The notes: generated by a model from the sequence alone, not told the origin. 64,000 bases of DNA from UBA1081 sp045535305 (GCA_045535305.1 JAZSLJ010000091.1:62001-126000), one strand, 5' to 3'; shown: positions 1 through 8,122, numbered from the stretch's first letter. Made by a program: numbers and translations.

Positions 1-100
1 ACACCTGGTCAGATGTTGAACGAAGCTGATATGCTCTGCCGCCGTCGGAAAGAGATTCGGGGAAGTGGTGCAAGTCAGCAACTATTTTTATTTTGTACAT
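1..100 (-). CDS. Metallophosphoesterase, N-terminal fragment (cut by window edge)
   Basis: Only the first 33 codons are in the window; the gene runs leftward off the edge. The peptide starts MYKIKIVADLHHFPESLSDG and continues GRAYQLRSTSDQV. The Asp-x-His of VADLHH right after the first beta strand matches motif I of calcineurin-like metallophosphoesterases, where both residues bind metal. The ATG at 100 follows AAAGGTGAT at good spacing. rsmF ends 19 bp upstream on the same strand, so it may be the last gene of that transcript. The family call rests on one motif and overall resemblance to small clostridial phosphoesterases, so it is tentative. Confidence 0.5.
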   Translation of the reverse strand, partial: MYKIKIVADLHHFPESLSDGGRAYQLRSTSDQV

Positions 101-119
101 AATATCACCTTTTCGGTTT

Positions 120-1475
120 TTATTTTGTTCTTAGACCTTTGGGATAATGGTTTTTTGCCCTGCCTGAAACAACTTTTACACCGCCGACGGTGCAACCGTC
201 AACCGTAATCACAGCCCAGCCGTTTTCGCAGTCTACGGCTATTTCTTCGCCGTGAAGGTATTGTTTAAGCTCTGTGCTGTCTGCCGACAGCTCAATTTTT
301 CTTTTAAAGCTGTTGCCCATTGCCATAAAAAACTGATGATGGGGCAGAATGTGATTCTTTTTGATTTCTCCTATGGTTATACCGCAGGAAAAAGCCGTTC
401 CTTTTTCGATTTTAAAATCGGGATTAAAATAAACGGGGTTACCGTTGTACATTATAACGTGATTTTTGTCATATTTGGTGAGTACATCATCAAGAAACTC
501 AAAAACTGTCCCGTCAATTTTTATATTTTCCTTTTTAGCTTTTACAAGGTATTCAAAATGCTCATTTTTGTTATGAAGTACCGCCGCAAACTGCCCCTCA
601 CCTTTGTTTTTATGGGGATAAAATCTTCTTGCAAAATGTATGTTTTTACATTTGCAACCGTCAAAAGATATGCCGTCGGAGCTGTTGTTTTTTACGCTTT
701 CTGTTACGGGAATTATCTCAAATTCGGGATGTTGTTGAAGAAACGCATCAATAATCATTTCATTTTCTTCTAAAGAGAATGTACAGGTTGCATATACAAT
801 ATATCCGCCGTTTTTGAGAGCTATTGCCGCATTTTCAAGAATTTCAGCCTGCCTTTGCGCACATTTTTCAACATTCTGCAAGCTCCATTCGGAAATGGCG
901 GTTTCATCTTTACGGAACATACCCTCTCCCGAACAGGGAGCATCAACCATTATCATATCGAATGTGTCGGGAAAAAGCCGCGCAAGCTTTTTTGTGTCCA
1001 TACAGGTTGTAACGGTGTTGTGAAGCCCGAGGCGTTCAATATTGCCTGTAAGAATACGGCAGCGTGATGAAATTATCTCGTTTGAAACAAGAATTCCGTT
1101 TTCGCCAAGTTTGTTTTTAATTTGGGTGCTTTTGCCGCCGGGGGCAGCGCACATATCAAGCACTTTCCACTCAGGCTGAATATCAACACATTCAGCAGGT
1201 GCCATTGCCGCAGGCTCCTGCACGTATATCATTCCTGCGTGGTGATAAGGATGATTACCCACTTTGTCGTAATTAAGATAATATCCGTTTTCAACGTAGG
1301 GGATTTTATCTGAGCCGAATATATTTATTTTTTTAAAATCATCAACAGAAATTTTGGCTGTATTGACGCGAAAAGCTTTTACCGGTTCATCATCAAAGGA
1401 TTTTATGTAATCTTCATATTCATCTCCGAGAAGATTTTTCATTCTCTCGGTAAATTCAATAGGCAAGCTTATCAT
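120..1475 (-). CDS. rsmF: RsmB/NOP-family rRNA (cytosine-C5) methyltransferase, RsmF-like
   Basis: A 451-aa S-adenosylmethionine-dependent enzyme that probably methylates a cytosine of 16S rRNA. The SAM-binding motif VLDMCAAPGGKSTQI lies near residue 105. The two catalytic cysteines of the NOL1/NOP2/Sun family are visible in VDAPCSGEGMFRKD (near 180) and YATCTFSLEENE (near 232). The C-terminal ~150 residues fit the accessory and PUA-like RNA-binding domains of RsmF. The ATG overlaps the rsmE stop codon by four bases (ATGA), so the two rRNA methyltransferases are translationally coupled. The exact target cytosine cannot be read from the sequence. Confidence 0.9.
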   Translation of the reverse strand: MISLPIEFTERMKNLLGDEYEDYIKSFDDEPVKAFRVNTAKISVDDFKKINIFGSDKIPYVENGYYLNYDKVGNHPYHHAGMIYVQEPAAMAPAECVDIQPEWKVLDMCAAPGGKSTQIKNKLGENGILVSNEIISSRCRILTGNIERLGLHNTVTTCMDTKKLARLFPDTFDMIMVDAPCSGEGMFRKDETAISEWSLQNVEKCAQRQAEILENAAIALKNGGYIVYATCTFSLEENEMIIDAFLQQHPEFEIIPVTESVKNNSSDGISFDGCKCKNIHFARRFYPHKNKGEGQFAAVLHNKNEHFEYLVKAKKENIKIDGTVFEFLDDVLTKYDKNHVIMYNGNPVYFNPDFKIEKGTAFSCGITIGEIKKNHILPHHQFFMAMGNSFKRKIELSADSTELKQYLHGEEIAVDCENGWAVITVDGCTVGGVKVVSGRAKNHYPKGLRTK

Positions 1476-2227
1476 AGGCTTTCACCGTCAATATTCATTT
1501 CGATATGAAGCATACACATTCCAACCGCTGTGATTGCGGCAGTTTCGGTACGCAGTATACGTTTGCCCAGCGAAATACGCAAACCGCCTGTTTCGTCTGC
1601 GATGATAATTTCTTTTTCGTCAAAACCGCCCTCAGGGCCTATAAAAATACCCACTGACATACCGTTTTTGATTTTTTGTAATGCTTCTTTTGTTGCCGCC
1701 ATTCCTCTTTCGTTTTCATAGGGGACAAGTATCAGATCAAGCTCTTTAGCCTTTGCTATTGCCTGTTTGTATGACATTACCTCTGAAATTTCGGGTATAA
1801 AACTGCATTTACTTTGTTTGGCGGCACTTTCGGCTATTGATTGCCACCTTGATACCTTGTTTTTCTTTTTCTTGTCATCAAGACTTACCACACAACGGCT
1901 CATTTCAACCGGAATTATTGAATGAATACCCAATTCCACACATTTTTGAATAATAAGTTCCATTTTATCGCTTTTGGGAAGCCCCTGAAAAAGATAAATT
2001 TTAACAGGGAGCTGTGTGTTCTGATAATTTTCTTCAATTATCCTTGCAGTTACTCTCTGACTGTCAATATGCTCTATTTCGCAAAGATGACTTTGCCCGT
2101 TATTGCTTACAAGAAATGTGTCGCCGCATTTCATTCTTAGCACGTTGGCAATATGGTTGTAGTCTGTATCTGTTATGTAATAGCAGTCGCCTTGTCTGCT
2201 GTTTTCATCAACGAAAAAATTGTTCAA
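1472..2227 (-). CDS. rsmE: 16S rRNA (uracil(1498)-N3)-methyltransferase
   Basis: A 251-aa protein of usual length for RsmE, a SPOUT-fold methyltransferase that makes m3U1498 in 16S rRNA. The N-terminal PUA-like part includes YNHIANVLRMKCGD. The knotted SAM-binding end has IFIGPEGGFDEKEI (near 195) and the signature SLGKRILRTETAAI near the C terminus. The start is TTG at 2227, seven bases after AGAGGTG; no in-frame ATG with a ribosome binding site lies nearby. It is first in an operon with rsmF behind a minus-strand promoter, and that promoter is divergent from the CNNM gene. Confidence 0.95.
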   Translation of the reverse strand: MNNFFVDENSRQGDCYYITDTDYNHIANVLRMKCGDTFLVSNNGQSHLCEIEHIDSQRVTARIIEENYQNTQLPVKIYLFQGLPKSDKMELIIQKCVELGIHSIIPVEMSRCVVSLDDKKKKNKVSRWQSIAESAAKQSKCSFIPEISEVMSYKQAIAKAKELDLILVPYENERGMAATKEALQKIKNGMSVGIFIGPEGGFDEKEIIIADETGGLRISLGKRILRTETAAITAVGMCMLHIEMNIDGESL

Positions 2228-2248
2228 TTTTCGACACCTCTGTTTTTT

Positions 2249-2277
2249 ATTATATCAAATATGCTTTTTGTTTACAA
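2249..2277 (-). promoter_or_regulatory. Sigma-A-type promoter of rsmE-rsmF
   Basis: Reading the minus strand, TTGTAA and TATAAT are separated by 17 bp. The promoter sits about 20 bp upstream of the rsmE TTG start and faces away from the CNNM promoter. Confidence 0.7.
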
Positions 2278-2304
2278 TGGTTATTATAAAAATGTTGTTT
2301 GTAT

Positions 2305-2333
2305 TTGACAAAAAGAGATTGATATACTATAAT
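2305..2333 (+). promoter_or_regulatory. Consensus sigma-A promoter of the CNNM-lgt-folD operon
   Basis: A perfect TTGACA, 17-bp spacer, TATAAT. The expected transcription start is near 2340, about 30 bp before the ATG at 2372. It is one of the strongest-looking promoters in the window. Confidence 0.85.
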
Positions 2334-2371
2334 ATATGGTAATAAATTTTTTGAAAGGAGAGGTATCCTGA

Positions 2372-3832
2372 ATGGATGACCCTGCCCCCGATAATTTTGT
2401 TTCTCTTGCTGTTTCTGCCGCAAATGTACTTGCTGACGGCGACAGCGAAGTTGTATCAATTTTATTAAAACTTTTACTTTTGTTTGCGTTGATTTTTGTT
2501 AATGCGTTTTTTGCAATGAGTGAAATTGCAATTATTTCTCTTAACGATACAAAAATTGAACGTCTTGCAGAAGAAGGCGACAAAAAAGCAAAAAAGATTA
2601 TCCGTCTTACAGAAAATTCATCGAAATTCCTTTCGATGATTCAGATTGGCGTAACTCTTGCAGGATTTTTAACATCTGCTGCAGCTGCTGATTCGTTTGC
2701 GCCTATTCTTACAAATGCTGTTGCACCCTTGGTGCCCGGCATTCCCGTGGGTATAATCGACACAGTTTCGCTTGTACTTATTACAATTATAATTTCTTAT
2801 TTCTCACTTGTTTTAGGTGAGCTTGTTCCCAAAAAAATAGGAATGCAGAAGGCGGAAAAGATATCATACAAAATAGTAGGCTTTTTGCTTGTTTTTATGA
2901 AAATAACAAAGCCTGTTGTTAAAGTGCTTGCTTTCTCTACCAATACCATCGTCAGACTTTTCGGCATTGACCCCACTGCTGATGAAGAAAAGGTTACTGA
3001 AGAAGAAATACTTATGATGGTTGACGTAGGCGAGGAAAGCGGTGTTATTGAAAACACTCAGGCTGAAATGATAAGTAACATCTTTGAGCTTGATGATATT
3101 GATGCCGGCGATATTATGACGCATCGTGTGGATATGACTGCTGTTGAAGCAGATGAATCTGTCAGCGAGGTTATAAAGGTTGCTATTGCTGACGGTTATT
3201 CAAGAATCCCCGTTTATGATGATGACCCGGATAATATTATCGGTATGGTATATGTAAAAGACCTTCTCGGCTATATCGGCAAGGAGATTCCTGTTGATAA
3301 GTCCATAAGGGAAGTAATGCGTGAGGCATATTTTGTGCCCGAAACCAAAAAATGCGGTCAGCTCTTTACCGAAATGAGCGAAAAGCATATACAGATGGCT
3401 ATTGTCGTCGACGAATACGGCGGTACTGCAGGTCTTGTAACTATTGAGGATATAATTGAATCCATCGTTGGTAATATTCAGGATGAATATGATGACGAGG
3501 ATGAAGAAATAGCAAAAATCAACGACACAACCTTTACGGTTGAAGGCAATACGGATATTGACGAGGTTGATGAGCTTGTGGGAGCTCAGCTTCCGCAGGA
3601 TGATTACGATACTCTTGCAGGTTTTATTATCAGCAGACTCGGTTATCTGCCCAAAGACGGCGATATGGATACCGTTGAGTTTGAAAATCTTAAATTTACG
3701 GTGCTTTCCGTTGAGGATAAGAGAATTGCCAAGGTGCGTATTGACATCACTCCCAGAGATGAAGCAGAAGAAGATGATGCTGAATCCGAAGAAAAACGAA
3801 TCCGTGGCAGAAAAAATAAGGATGAACAGTAA
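2372..3832 (+). CDS. CNNM/CorC-family membrane protein (DUF21 + CBS pair + CorC_HlyC)
   Basis: A 486-aa inner-membrane protein of the hemolysin-related CNNM/CorC family, implicated in magnesium or cation efflux. Order of parts: hydrophobic DUF21 region (about 30-210) containing FVNAFFAMSEIAIISLN; a linker; a CBS pair (about 235-345) with GDIMTHRVDMTAVEADESV and VVDEYGGTAGLVTIEDIIESIVG; and a C-terminal CorC_HlyC domain (about 360-445). The acidic and basic tail is typical of the family. The ATG follows AAAGGAGAGG. lgt begins three bases after its stop, so the genes form one operon. The transported ion is not certain from sequence. Confidence 0.9.
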   Translation: MDDPAPDNFVSLAVSAANVLADGDSEVVSILLKLLLLFALIFVNAFFAMSEIAIISLNDTKIERLAEEGDKKAKKIIRLTENSSKFLSMIQIGVTLAGFLTSAAAADSFAPILTNAVAPLVPGIPVGIIDTVSLVLITIIISYFSLVLGELVPKKIGMQKAEKISYKIVGFLLVFMKITKPVVKVLAFSTNTIVRLFGIDPTADEEKVTEEEILMMVDVGEESGVIENTQAEMISNIFELDDIDAGDIMTHRVDMTAVEADESVSEVIKVAIADGYSRIPVYDDDPDNIIGMVYVKDLLGYIGKEIPVDKSIREVMREAYFVPETKKCGQLFTEMSEKHIQMAIVVDEYGGTAGLVTIEDIIESIVGNIQDEYDDEDEEIAKINDTTFTVEGNTDIDEVDELVGAQLPQDDYDTLAGFIISRLGYLPKDGDMDTVEFENLKFTVLSVEDKRIAKVRIDITPRDEAEEDDAESEEKRIRGRKNKDEQ

Positions 3833-3835
3833 GTT

Positions 3836-4867
3836 ATGAATTTCTTTGAAAATATTACTCAGGTCTCATTCGGCGGAATTGACAAGGTGTTTGACGTGTC
3901 TTCCGTGTTTTGTGAGTTTTCCGTTGGCTCGAATGATTACAGTATCAAATGGTACGGTGTGATTATTGCTTTCGGGTTTATTCTTGCTGTGCTTTTCGGC
4001 GGCAGAATAACCTACAAATGGAAAATGGATCTTAATAAAATGCTCGACATTCTTATTTACGGCACAATCGGCGGTATTGTGGGCGCAAGATTGTATTTCT
4101 GCATTTTCAGTTGGGATAAATACAAGGACAATCTTCTTGATATTTTTAAAATCTGGGAGGGCGGTCTTGCTATTTACGGCGGAATTATCGGCGGTATATT
4201 GGCGGCGTTTATCACAAGCAAAATTATAAAGCTCAATTTTTGGAATCTGCTTGATGCGGCAGGCATGAGCCTTCTTATAGGTCAGGGTATCGGCAGATGG
4301 GGCAACTATGCCAATCAGGAGGCATTCGGCGGCTTCACCAATGCAAATTGGGGCATGATGAGTGAAAAGGTTGTCGCTTACATCGAGAAGCATAAAGACC
4401 TTTTCGGAATTGAAAATGTTGATAATGTTGCCGAGTATGTGGCACAGAATAATCTTTATGTTCATCCCACGTTCTTTTATGAATTTTTGTGGTGTATGCT
4501 GGGTTTTGTTCTGCTTTACGTTATGTGTAAAAAATTCCGCAAGTTCAGCGGTCAGATTTTCCTCGGTTATGGCATATGGTACGGCATGGGCAGAATGATT
4601 ATTGAAGGTATGAGAACGGACAGCCTTTATATAGGCGATACAAATATTCGTGTTTCTCAGCTTCTTTCGGCGGCTATTGTTGTTGTATGTGCCGCTATTA
4701 TGATATTTATGCTTATAAAAACAAAGAAAAATCCAAAACCTATTGAAGGTGTGGATTATTTTATAGAGCCAAAGCCATTCTTTAATTTTCAAAAGAAACA
4801 GGCACAGGCACAACAGGATTCAGAAGATAATACTCACGAGGAGAATAGCGATGTACACAAGGATTGA
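3836..4867 (+). CDS. lgt: Prolipoprotein diacylglyceryl transferase
   Basis: A 343-aa integral membrane enzyme that moves diacylglycerol from phosphatidylglycerol to the lipobox cysteine of prelipoproteins, the first step of lipoprotein maturation. The Lgt signature appears as IGQGIGRWGNYANQEAFGG (near residue 150) and GGLAIYGGIIGG precedes it; HPTFFYEFLWCMLGF follows near 210. Several hydrophobic spans fit the usual topology. It carries a charged, glutamine-rich tail of roughly 45 residues beyond the last membrane segment. The start of folD overlaps its 3' end by 17 bases. Confidence 0.97.
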   Translation: MNFFENITQVSFGGIDKVFDVSSVFCEFSVGSNDYSIKWYGVIIAFGFILAVLFGGRITYKWKMDLNKMLDILIYGTIGGIVGARLYFCIFSWDKYKDNLLDIFKIWEGGLAIYGGIIGGILAAFITSKIIKLNFWNLLDAAGMSLLIGQGIGRWGNYANQEAFGGFTNANWGMMSEKVVAYIEKHKDLFGIENVDNVAEYVAQNNLYVHPTFFYEFLWCMLGFVLLYVMCKKFRKFSGQIFLGYGIWYGMGRMIIEGMRTDSLYIGDTNIRVSQLLSAAIVVVCAAIMIFMLIKTKKNPKPIEGVDYFIEPKPFFNFQKKQAQAQQDSEDNTHEENSDVHKD

Positions 4868-5687
4868 CGGCAAGGAAGTTTCCGCCGCTGTAAGAGAAAG
4901 TATAAAAAACGAGGTTTCAGCTCTTAAAGAGCAGGGAACAGTTCCCGGTCTTGCGGTTATAATCGTGGGTAACGACCCCGCATCGAGAGTTTATGTTAAT
5001 AATAAGAAAAAAGGTTGCGAGCAGGTGGGAATGAACTCCTTTGAGTATGCATTACCCGAGGAAACAACCACCGAAGAACTGCTTGCACTCATTGAAAAGC
5101 TTAATAACGATCTGTCAGTTCACGGCATTTTGTGTCAGCTTCCCGTGCCGAAGCATATTGATGAGGAGAGAGTGCTTAACGCTATTTCTCCCGATAAGGA
5201 TGTAGATGCATTCCACCCTGTAAACTGCGGCAAGGTTATGACAGGCGATTACCGCTTTGCACCTTGCACTCCTGCGGGTATGGTTGAAATGCTTAAATAT
5301 TATAATATTGATATTGCGGGCAAGCATTGTGTAATTATCGGCAGAAGTAATATTGTAGGCAAGCCTATGGCTATGCTTATGCTTAAAAACAATGCAACCG
5401 TTACAGTTTGTCATTCAAGAACTCAAAACCTTGCAGAGATTGCAAAACAGGCAGATATTCTTGTTGCCGCAGTGGGCAGACCGAAATTTGTAACTGCAGA
5501 TATGGTCAAAGACGGTGCTGTTGTGCTTGATGTTGGCATTAACAGAATGGAAGACGGCAAGCTTTGCGGAGATGTGGATTTTGATGCTGTTTGCGAAAAG
5601 ACATCATACATTACTCCTGTTCCCGGCGGTGTTGGCCCTATGACAATAACAATGCTTCTTAAAAACACACTTGAAGCGGCAAAATAA
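4851..5687 (+). CDS. folD: Methylenetetrahydrofolate dehydrogenase/cyclohydrolase
   Basis: A 278-aa bifunctional cytosolic enzyme interconverting methylene-, methenyl- and formyl-tetrahydrofolate. The active-site lysine motif is in YVNNKKKGCEQVG (near 50), the substrate motif is GILCQLPVPKHID, the nucleotide-binding segment is VIIGRSNIVGKPMAMLM, and the C-terminal signature is TPVPGGVGPMTITMLL. The ATG overlaps lgt by 17 bases and follows GAGGAG inside that gene. The gene ends at a clear intrinsic terminator, so CNNM-lgt-folD is one transcript. Confidence 0.97.
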   Translation: MYTRIDGKEVSAAVRESIKNEVSALKEQGTVPGLAVIIVGNDPASRVYVNNKKKGCEQVGMNSFEYALPEETTTEELLALIEKLNNDLSVHGILCQLPVPKHIDEERVLNAISPDKDVDAFHPVNCGKVMTGDYRFAPCTPAGMVEMLKYYNIDIAGKHCVIIGRSNIVGKPMAMLMLKNNATVTVCHSRTQNLAEIAKQADILVAAVGRPKFVTADMVKDGAVVLDVGINRMEDGKLCGDVDFDAVCEKTSYITPVPGGVGPMTITMLLKNTLEAAK

Positions 5688-5701
5688 ATGAATAAATTAA
5701 T

Positions 5702-5754
5702 ATTTCCGTATCTTTTTCTGTTTCTGCATTAAACAGAGGATACGGAATTTTTTT
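5702..5754 (+). terminator. Intrinsic terminator after folD
   Basis: An outer stem (5702-5712 with 5739-5748) and an inner CTGTTT/AAACAG stem around a seven-base loop are followed by six T. The T run lies directly before the GGAG of the next gene, so readthrough or a close promoter must feed that gene. Confidence 0.85.
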
Positions 5755-5767
5755 GGAGTTTTTGGAT

Positions 5768-6460
5768 ATGAAAAAAATTAAAATTTATGACGAAATTGCA
5801 TATCTGTTTTCTATTGTTTTCCTTGCATTTTCAGTTGCGATGATTTCAACAACAGATTTTGGCTTGTCAATGATAGTTTCACCTGCGTACATATTAAGTC
5901 AGAAGGTATCTTTTCTTACATTCGGTCAGAGTGAATATGTGATTCAGGGGATAATGTTTATTATCTTTTGTATATTAATGAAAAAAGTGAAGCTCATTTA
6001 CTTTTCTTCCTTTGTATCAGGGCTGATTTACGGCGCGGTGCTTGATTTCTGGCAGATAGTAATTCCTCATTTTAATCCTGATATTACACCTGTAGGTACG
6101 TTGCCCGTAGCACTGAGAGTGGTTTATTTTGTTTTGGGAATGGTGCTTACATCTTTTTCGATTGCTTTGTGCTTCAAAGTTTATCTTTATCCGCAGATCT
6201 ATGACTTTTTTGTAAAAGGCGTAAGTGAAAAATTCGGCATAAAGCAAAGTAAATTCAAAACAGCCTATGACATATCATTTCTGATCATTTCGGTTGCGAT
6301 GTCCCTTATTCTTTTCGGTGAGTTTGTGGGAATCGGCATCGGTACGCTGATAATGGCAGTATGCAACGGCATGATTATCGGATTTTTCAGCAAAATTTTT
6401 GATAAGTATTTTGTGTTTGAACCAAAGTTTAAAAAATTCAGCAAGTATTTTGAAATATAA
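5768..6460 (+). CDS. YczE/YitT-like integral membrane protein (DUF6198 type)
   Basis: A 230-aa protein that is mostly hydrophobic, with about five or six membrane spans (for example AYLFSIVFLAFSVAMIST and VGIGIGTLIMAVCNGMIIGF). The pattern of an early STTDFGLSMI segment and a late GIGIGTL segment matches the YczE-like family of clostridial membrane proteins, whose function is unknown. The ATG at 5768 is nine bases after GGAG; an upstream in-frame TTG lies too close to this site. The gene stands alone between two terminators. Family name is from recollection. Confidence 0.75.
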   Translation: MKKIKIYDEIAYLFSIVFLAFSVAMISTTDFGLSMIVSPAYILSQKVSFLTFGQSEYVIQGIMFIIFCILMKKVKLIYFSSFVSGLIYGAVLDFWQIVIPHFNPDITPVGTLPVALRVVYFVLGMVLTSFSIALCFKVYLYPQIYDFFVKGVSEKFGIKQSKFKTAYDISFLIISVAMSLILFGEFVGIGIGTLIMAVCNGMIIGFFSKIFDKYFVFEPKFKKFSKYFEI

Positions 6461-6466
6461 ACAGCA

Positions 6467-6500
6467 ACACCCGAAGCGATTGCCTCGGGTGTGTTTTTTT
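6467..6500 (+). terminator. Intrinsic terminator after the YczE-like gene
   Basis: ACACCCGA (6467-6474) pairs with TCGGGTGT (6485-6492) and a run of seven T follows. Confidence 0.9.
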
Positions 6501-6509
6501 GTGAACAGA

Positions 6510-6678
6510 TAAGCAATAATTTAGCAGTGATGAGTGAGAAGTGAGGAGTGAGGAGTTGTGGAAAAGGCTCCGCCTTTTAAACCATTTGAATCCAAGCCGC
6601 TTTGCGGCTTCCTTAACTCCTAACTCATCACTCCTAACTACAATAATTTATAGGCTCACGCCTATAAATTATTGTTTA
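6510..6678. repeat. Heptamer-array inverted element, copy A
   Basis: A 169-bp element between the 14-bp ends TAAGCAATAATTTA (6510-6523) and TAAATTATTGTTTA (6665-6678). The left arm has five tandem seven-base units of GGAGTGA type (6524-6558); the right arm has the complementary AACTCCT/CACTCCT units (6615-6640). Between them are two hairpins: AAAAGGC-tcc-GCCTTTT (6562-6578) and AAGCCGC-ttt-GCGGCTT (6594-6610). The right end is doubled: 6641-6655 and 6660-6674 form a perfect 15-bp inverted repeat around TCAC. The right end supplies the last two codons and stop of coaX. See copies B, C and D. No coding capacity is visible. Confidence 0.85.
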
Positions 6679-7439
6679 TTTTTATTATAAATAAACTTTA
6701 GTCCGTCAAGGATAAGGTCTGCGTCGTAGGTGATATCCATATCGCAGTAGCGTATAATATCTGCGGCGATTCCGCCTGTTGCAACTACGGTTTTTACTTT
6801 TTCACCAAGAGATTCCTGGAGTCTTTTACACAAGCCTTCAATCATTGCGGCAGAGCCTAAAACCGTGCCTGCCTGCATACTTGTTACGGTGTTTGTACCT
6901 ATTGCGCTTGCAGGTGCATCAAGGGAAATTGCGGGCAGCTGTGAAGCTCCCGAAGAAAGAGCATCCAACGAAAGCTTGATGCCTGCGGAAATTGTGCATC
7001 CTTTGTAATTTCCTTTTGAATCAATAACGCTGATTTTTGTTGCGGTTCCCATATCGAGCACAAGACAGGGGAGCTCGTATTTTGAAATTGCACCCACCGC
7101 ACCTGCAACAAGGTCTGCGCCGAGCTGTGCAGGGTTGTCGATTTTGATATTAAGCCCTGTTTTTACCCCCGGACCTATTATAAGTGGAGTCTGTTTTGTG
7201 ATAAATCCCACGGCATCTTTTATTGTGCCTGTAAGTTCGGGCACAACGGAGCTGATTATTGCGCCGCTGAACTGTGCTGTATCAATGGAATGTAAATTAA
7301 AAATTGATGAAAGCTCTGCGGCATATTGGTCGGGCATTCTTTTGCGTTCGGTTGCAAGTCTCGAAACAAAAACAAGCTCATCGTTTTTATAAAGCCCTAT
7401 TGTGATGTTCGTGTTGCCTATATCGACAGCTAATAACAT
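6669..7439 (-). CDS. coaX: Type III pantothenate kinase
   Basis: A 256-aa cytosolic kinase that phosphorylates pantothenate, the first step of coenzyme A synthesis; the type III form belongs to the ASKHA fold. The N-terminal MLLAVDIGNTNITIGLY is the phosphate-binding motif, and LVLDMGTATKISVID (near 125) and TVVATGGIAADIIRY (near 215) are the other nucleotide-site segments. Length is normal. The start follows AAAGGAGAATAATT. The last codons, Lys-Gln-stop, fall inside the terminal repeat of element A, so the reading frame probably once ended elsewhere. Confidence 0.95.
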   Translation of the reverse strand: MLLAVDIGNTNITIGLYKNDELVFVSRLATERKRMPDQYAAELSSIFNLHSIDTAQFSGAIISSVVPELTGTIKDAVGFITKQTPLIIGPGVKTGLNIKIDNPAQLGADLVAGAVGAISKYELPCLVLDMGTATKISVIDSKGNYKGCTISAGIKLSLDALSSGASQLPAISLDAPASAIGTNTVTSMQAGTVLGSAAMIEGLCKRLQESLGEKVKTVVATGGIAADIIRYCDMDITYDADLILDGLKFIYNKNKQ

Positions 7440-7456
7440 AATTATTCTCCTTTAAA

Positions 7457-7493
7457 TTAAAAATGCCCGTATGAAATTGCTCACACGGGACAT
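7457..7493 (-). terminator. Terminator between the 101-aa gene and coaX
   Basis: On the minus strand ATGTCCCGTGTG pairs imperfectly with CATACGGGCAT around an eight-base loop and is followed by ATTTTTAA. It may reduce readthrough from ireB into coaX. Confidence 0.65.
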
Positions 7494-7496
7494 TCT

Positions 7497-7802
7497 TTAC
7501 TTTGCTACTGCTTTTTCAAGGCTTTTTGTAAGCCAAGCCGAAGCCAGATCTATTGCCTGATAAAGACTGTATTTTTCGCCTCTTTGAGCAATTTTGTCCT
7601 TCGGGTCAATATTAGGATCGTTGTTAAGAAGCATAACAATAACCCTGTTTGCAGCATTCATATCGCCAACCTTTTTTGTTGAAAGAATCTGAATCATTGC
7701 GGTATAAGGATCACCCTGATTGCCGTAGTAGAGCGTGTTGCCGCTGCGTACAAGGGGCAAGCCTTTGTATGTGAGAAACTTAGAGCTGTTCTCATTAGCC
7801 AT
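7497..7802 (-). CDS. Conserved hypothetical protein next to ireB, 101 aa
   Basis: I do not recognise a named family. The product starts MANENSSKFLTYKGLPLVRSG and is soluble, with no signal peptide or membrane span. An N-terminal part with the pattern YKGLPLVRSGNTLYYGN looks beta-rich; the middle contains MIQILSTKKVGDMNAANRVIVML; the C terminus is helical with many lysines. The ATG at 7802 is nine bases after GGAAGG; the ATG at 7811 overlaps the ireB stop but sits directly against that site. It is downstream of ireB in the same transcript, so a role in the same serine/threonine kinase signalling is possible but unproven. Confidence 0.7.
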   Translation of the reverse strand: MANENSSKFLTYKGLPLVRSGNTLYYGNQGDPYTAMIQILSTKKVGDMNAANRVIVMLLNNDPNIDPKDKIAQRGEKYSLYQAIDLASAWLTKSLEKAVAK

Positions 7803-7807
7803 TACAA

Positions 7808-8068
7808 TCATCCTTCCTTAGTAGTATCACTGAGGTAGTCCTTGATGAGTGCCTGCAAAAGCTCATAACGGTCAACTTTAAGGATTATATTTCTTGCGTT
7901 CTTATAGGTTGTAATATATGTGGGGTCTTCCGAAATAAGATAGCCTACAATCTGGCTTATCGGGTTGTAGCCCTTTTCTTCAAGAGCATCGTATACCTGT
8001 TTAAGAATTGATTTGAGCTGTAAATCCTTATCCTCTTGCAATTTAAACTTTATAGTTTTATCTGTCAT
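7808..8068 (-). CDS. ireB: IreB-family regulatory phosphoprotein (UPF0297)
   Basis: An 86-aa protein matching IreB/YrzL, a small dimeric protein that in Enterococcus is a substrate of the PASTA kinase IreK and a negative regulator of intrinsic cephalosporin resistance. The family signature is clear: TIKFKLQED near the N terminus, then VYDALEEKGYNPISQIVGYL and EDPTYITTYKNARN. The N-terminal threonines of the phosphorylation region are present (MTDKTIKF). The ATG at 8068 follows AGAGGTGA. In many Firmicutes ireB sits with ruvX (yqgF); here the downstream partner is the unknown 101-aa gene. Confidence 0.93.
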   Translation of the reverse strand: MTDKTIKFKLQEDKDLQLKSILKQVYDALEEKGYNPISQIVGYLISEDPTYITTYKNARNIILKVDRYELLQALIKDYLSDTTKEG

Positions 8069-8122
8069 AAAGGTCACCTCTTTCTTTTGTGCTTTTATAG
8101 CACAAATAATGATATATAATGT

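Noticed and set aside
252..773. Plus-strand open frame of 173 codons within rsmF
   Set aside because: It is antisense to an intact, clearly recognised rRNA methyltransferase, has no ribosome binding site and unnatural composition.
3866..4813. Long minus-strand open frame opposite lgt
   Set aside because: It is a shadow of lgt; the peptide has no recognisable features and no start signal.
5753..5767. Upstream TTG start for the YczE-like gene
   Set aside because: It overlaps the GGAG site; the ATG at 5768 has proper spacing.
6524..6640. Heptamer arrays considered as CRISPR or as contingency repeats
   Set aside because: The units are 7 bp, without spacers, lie in two facing arms and are not in any reading frame.
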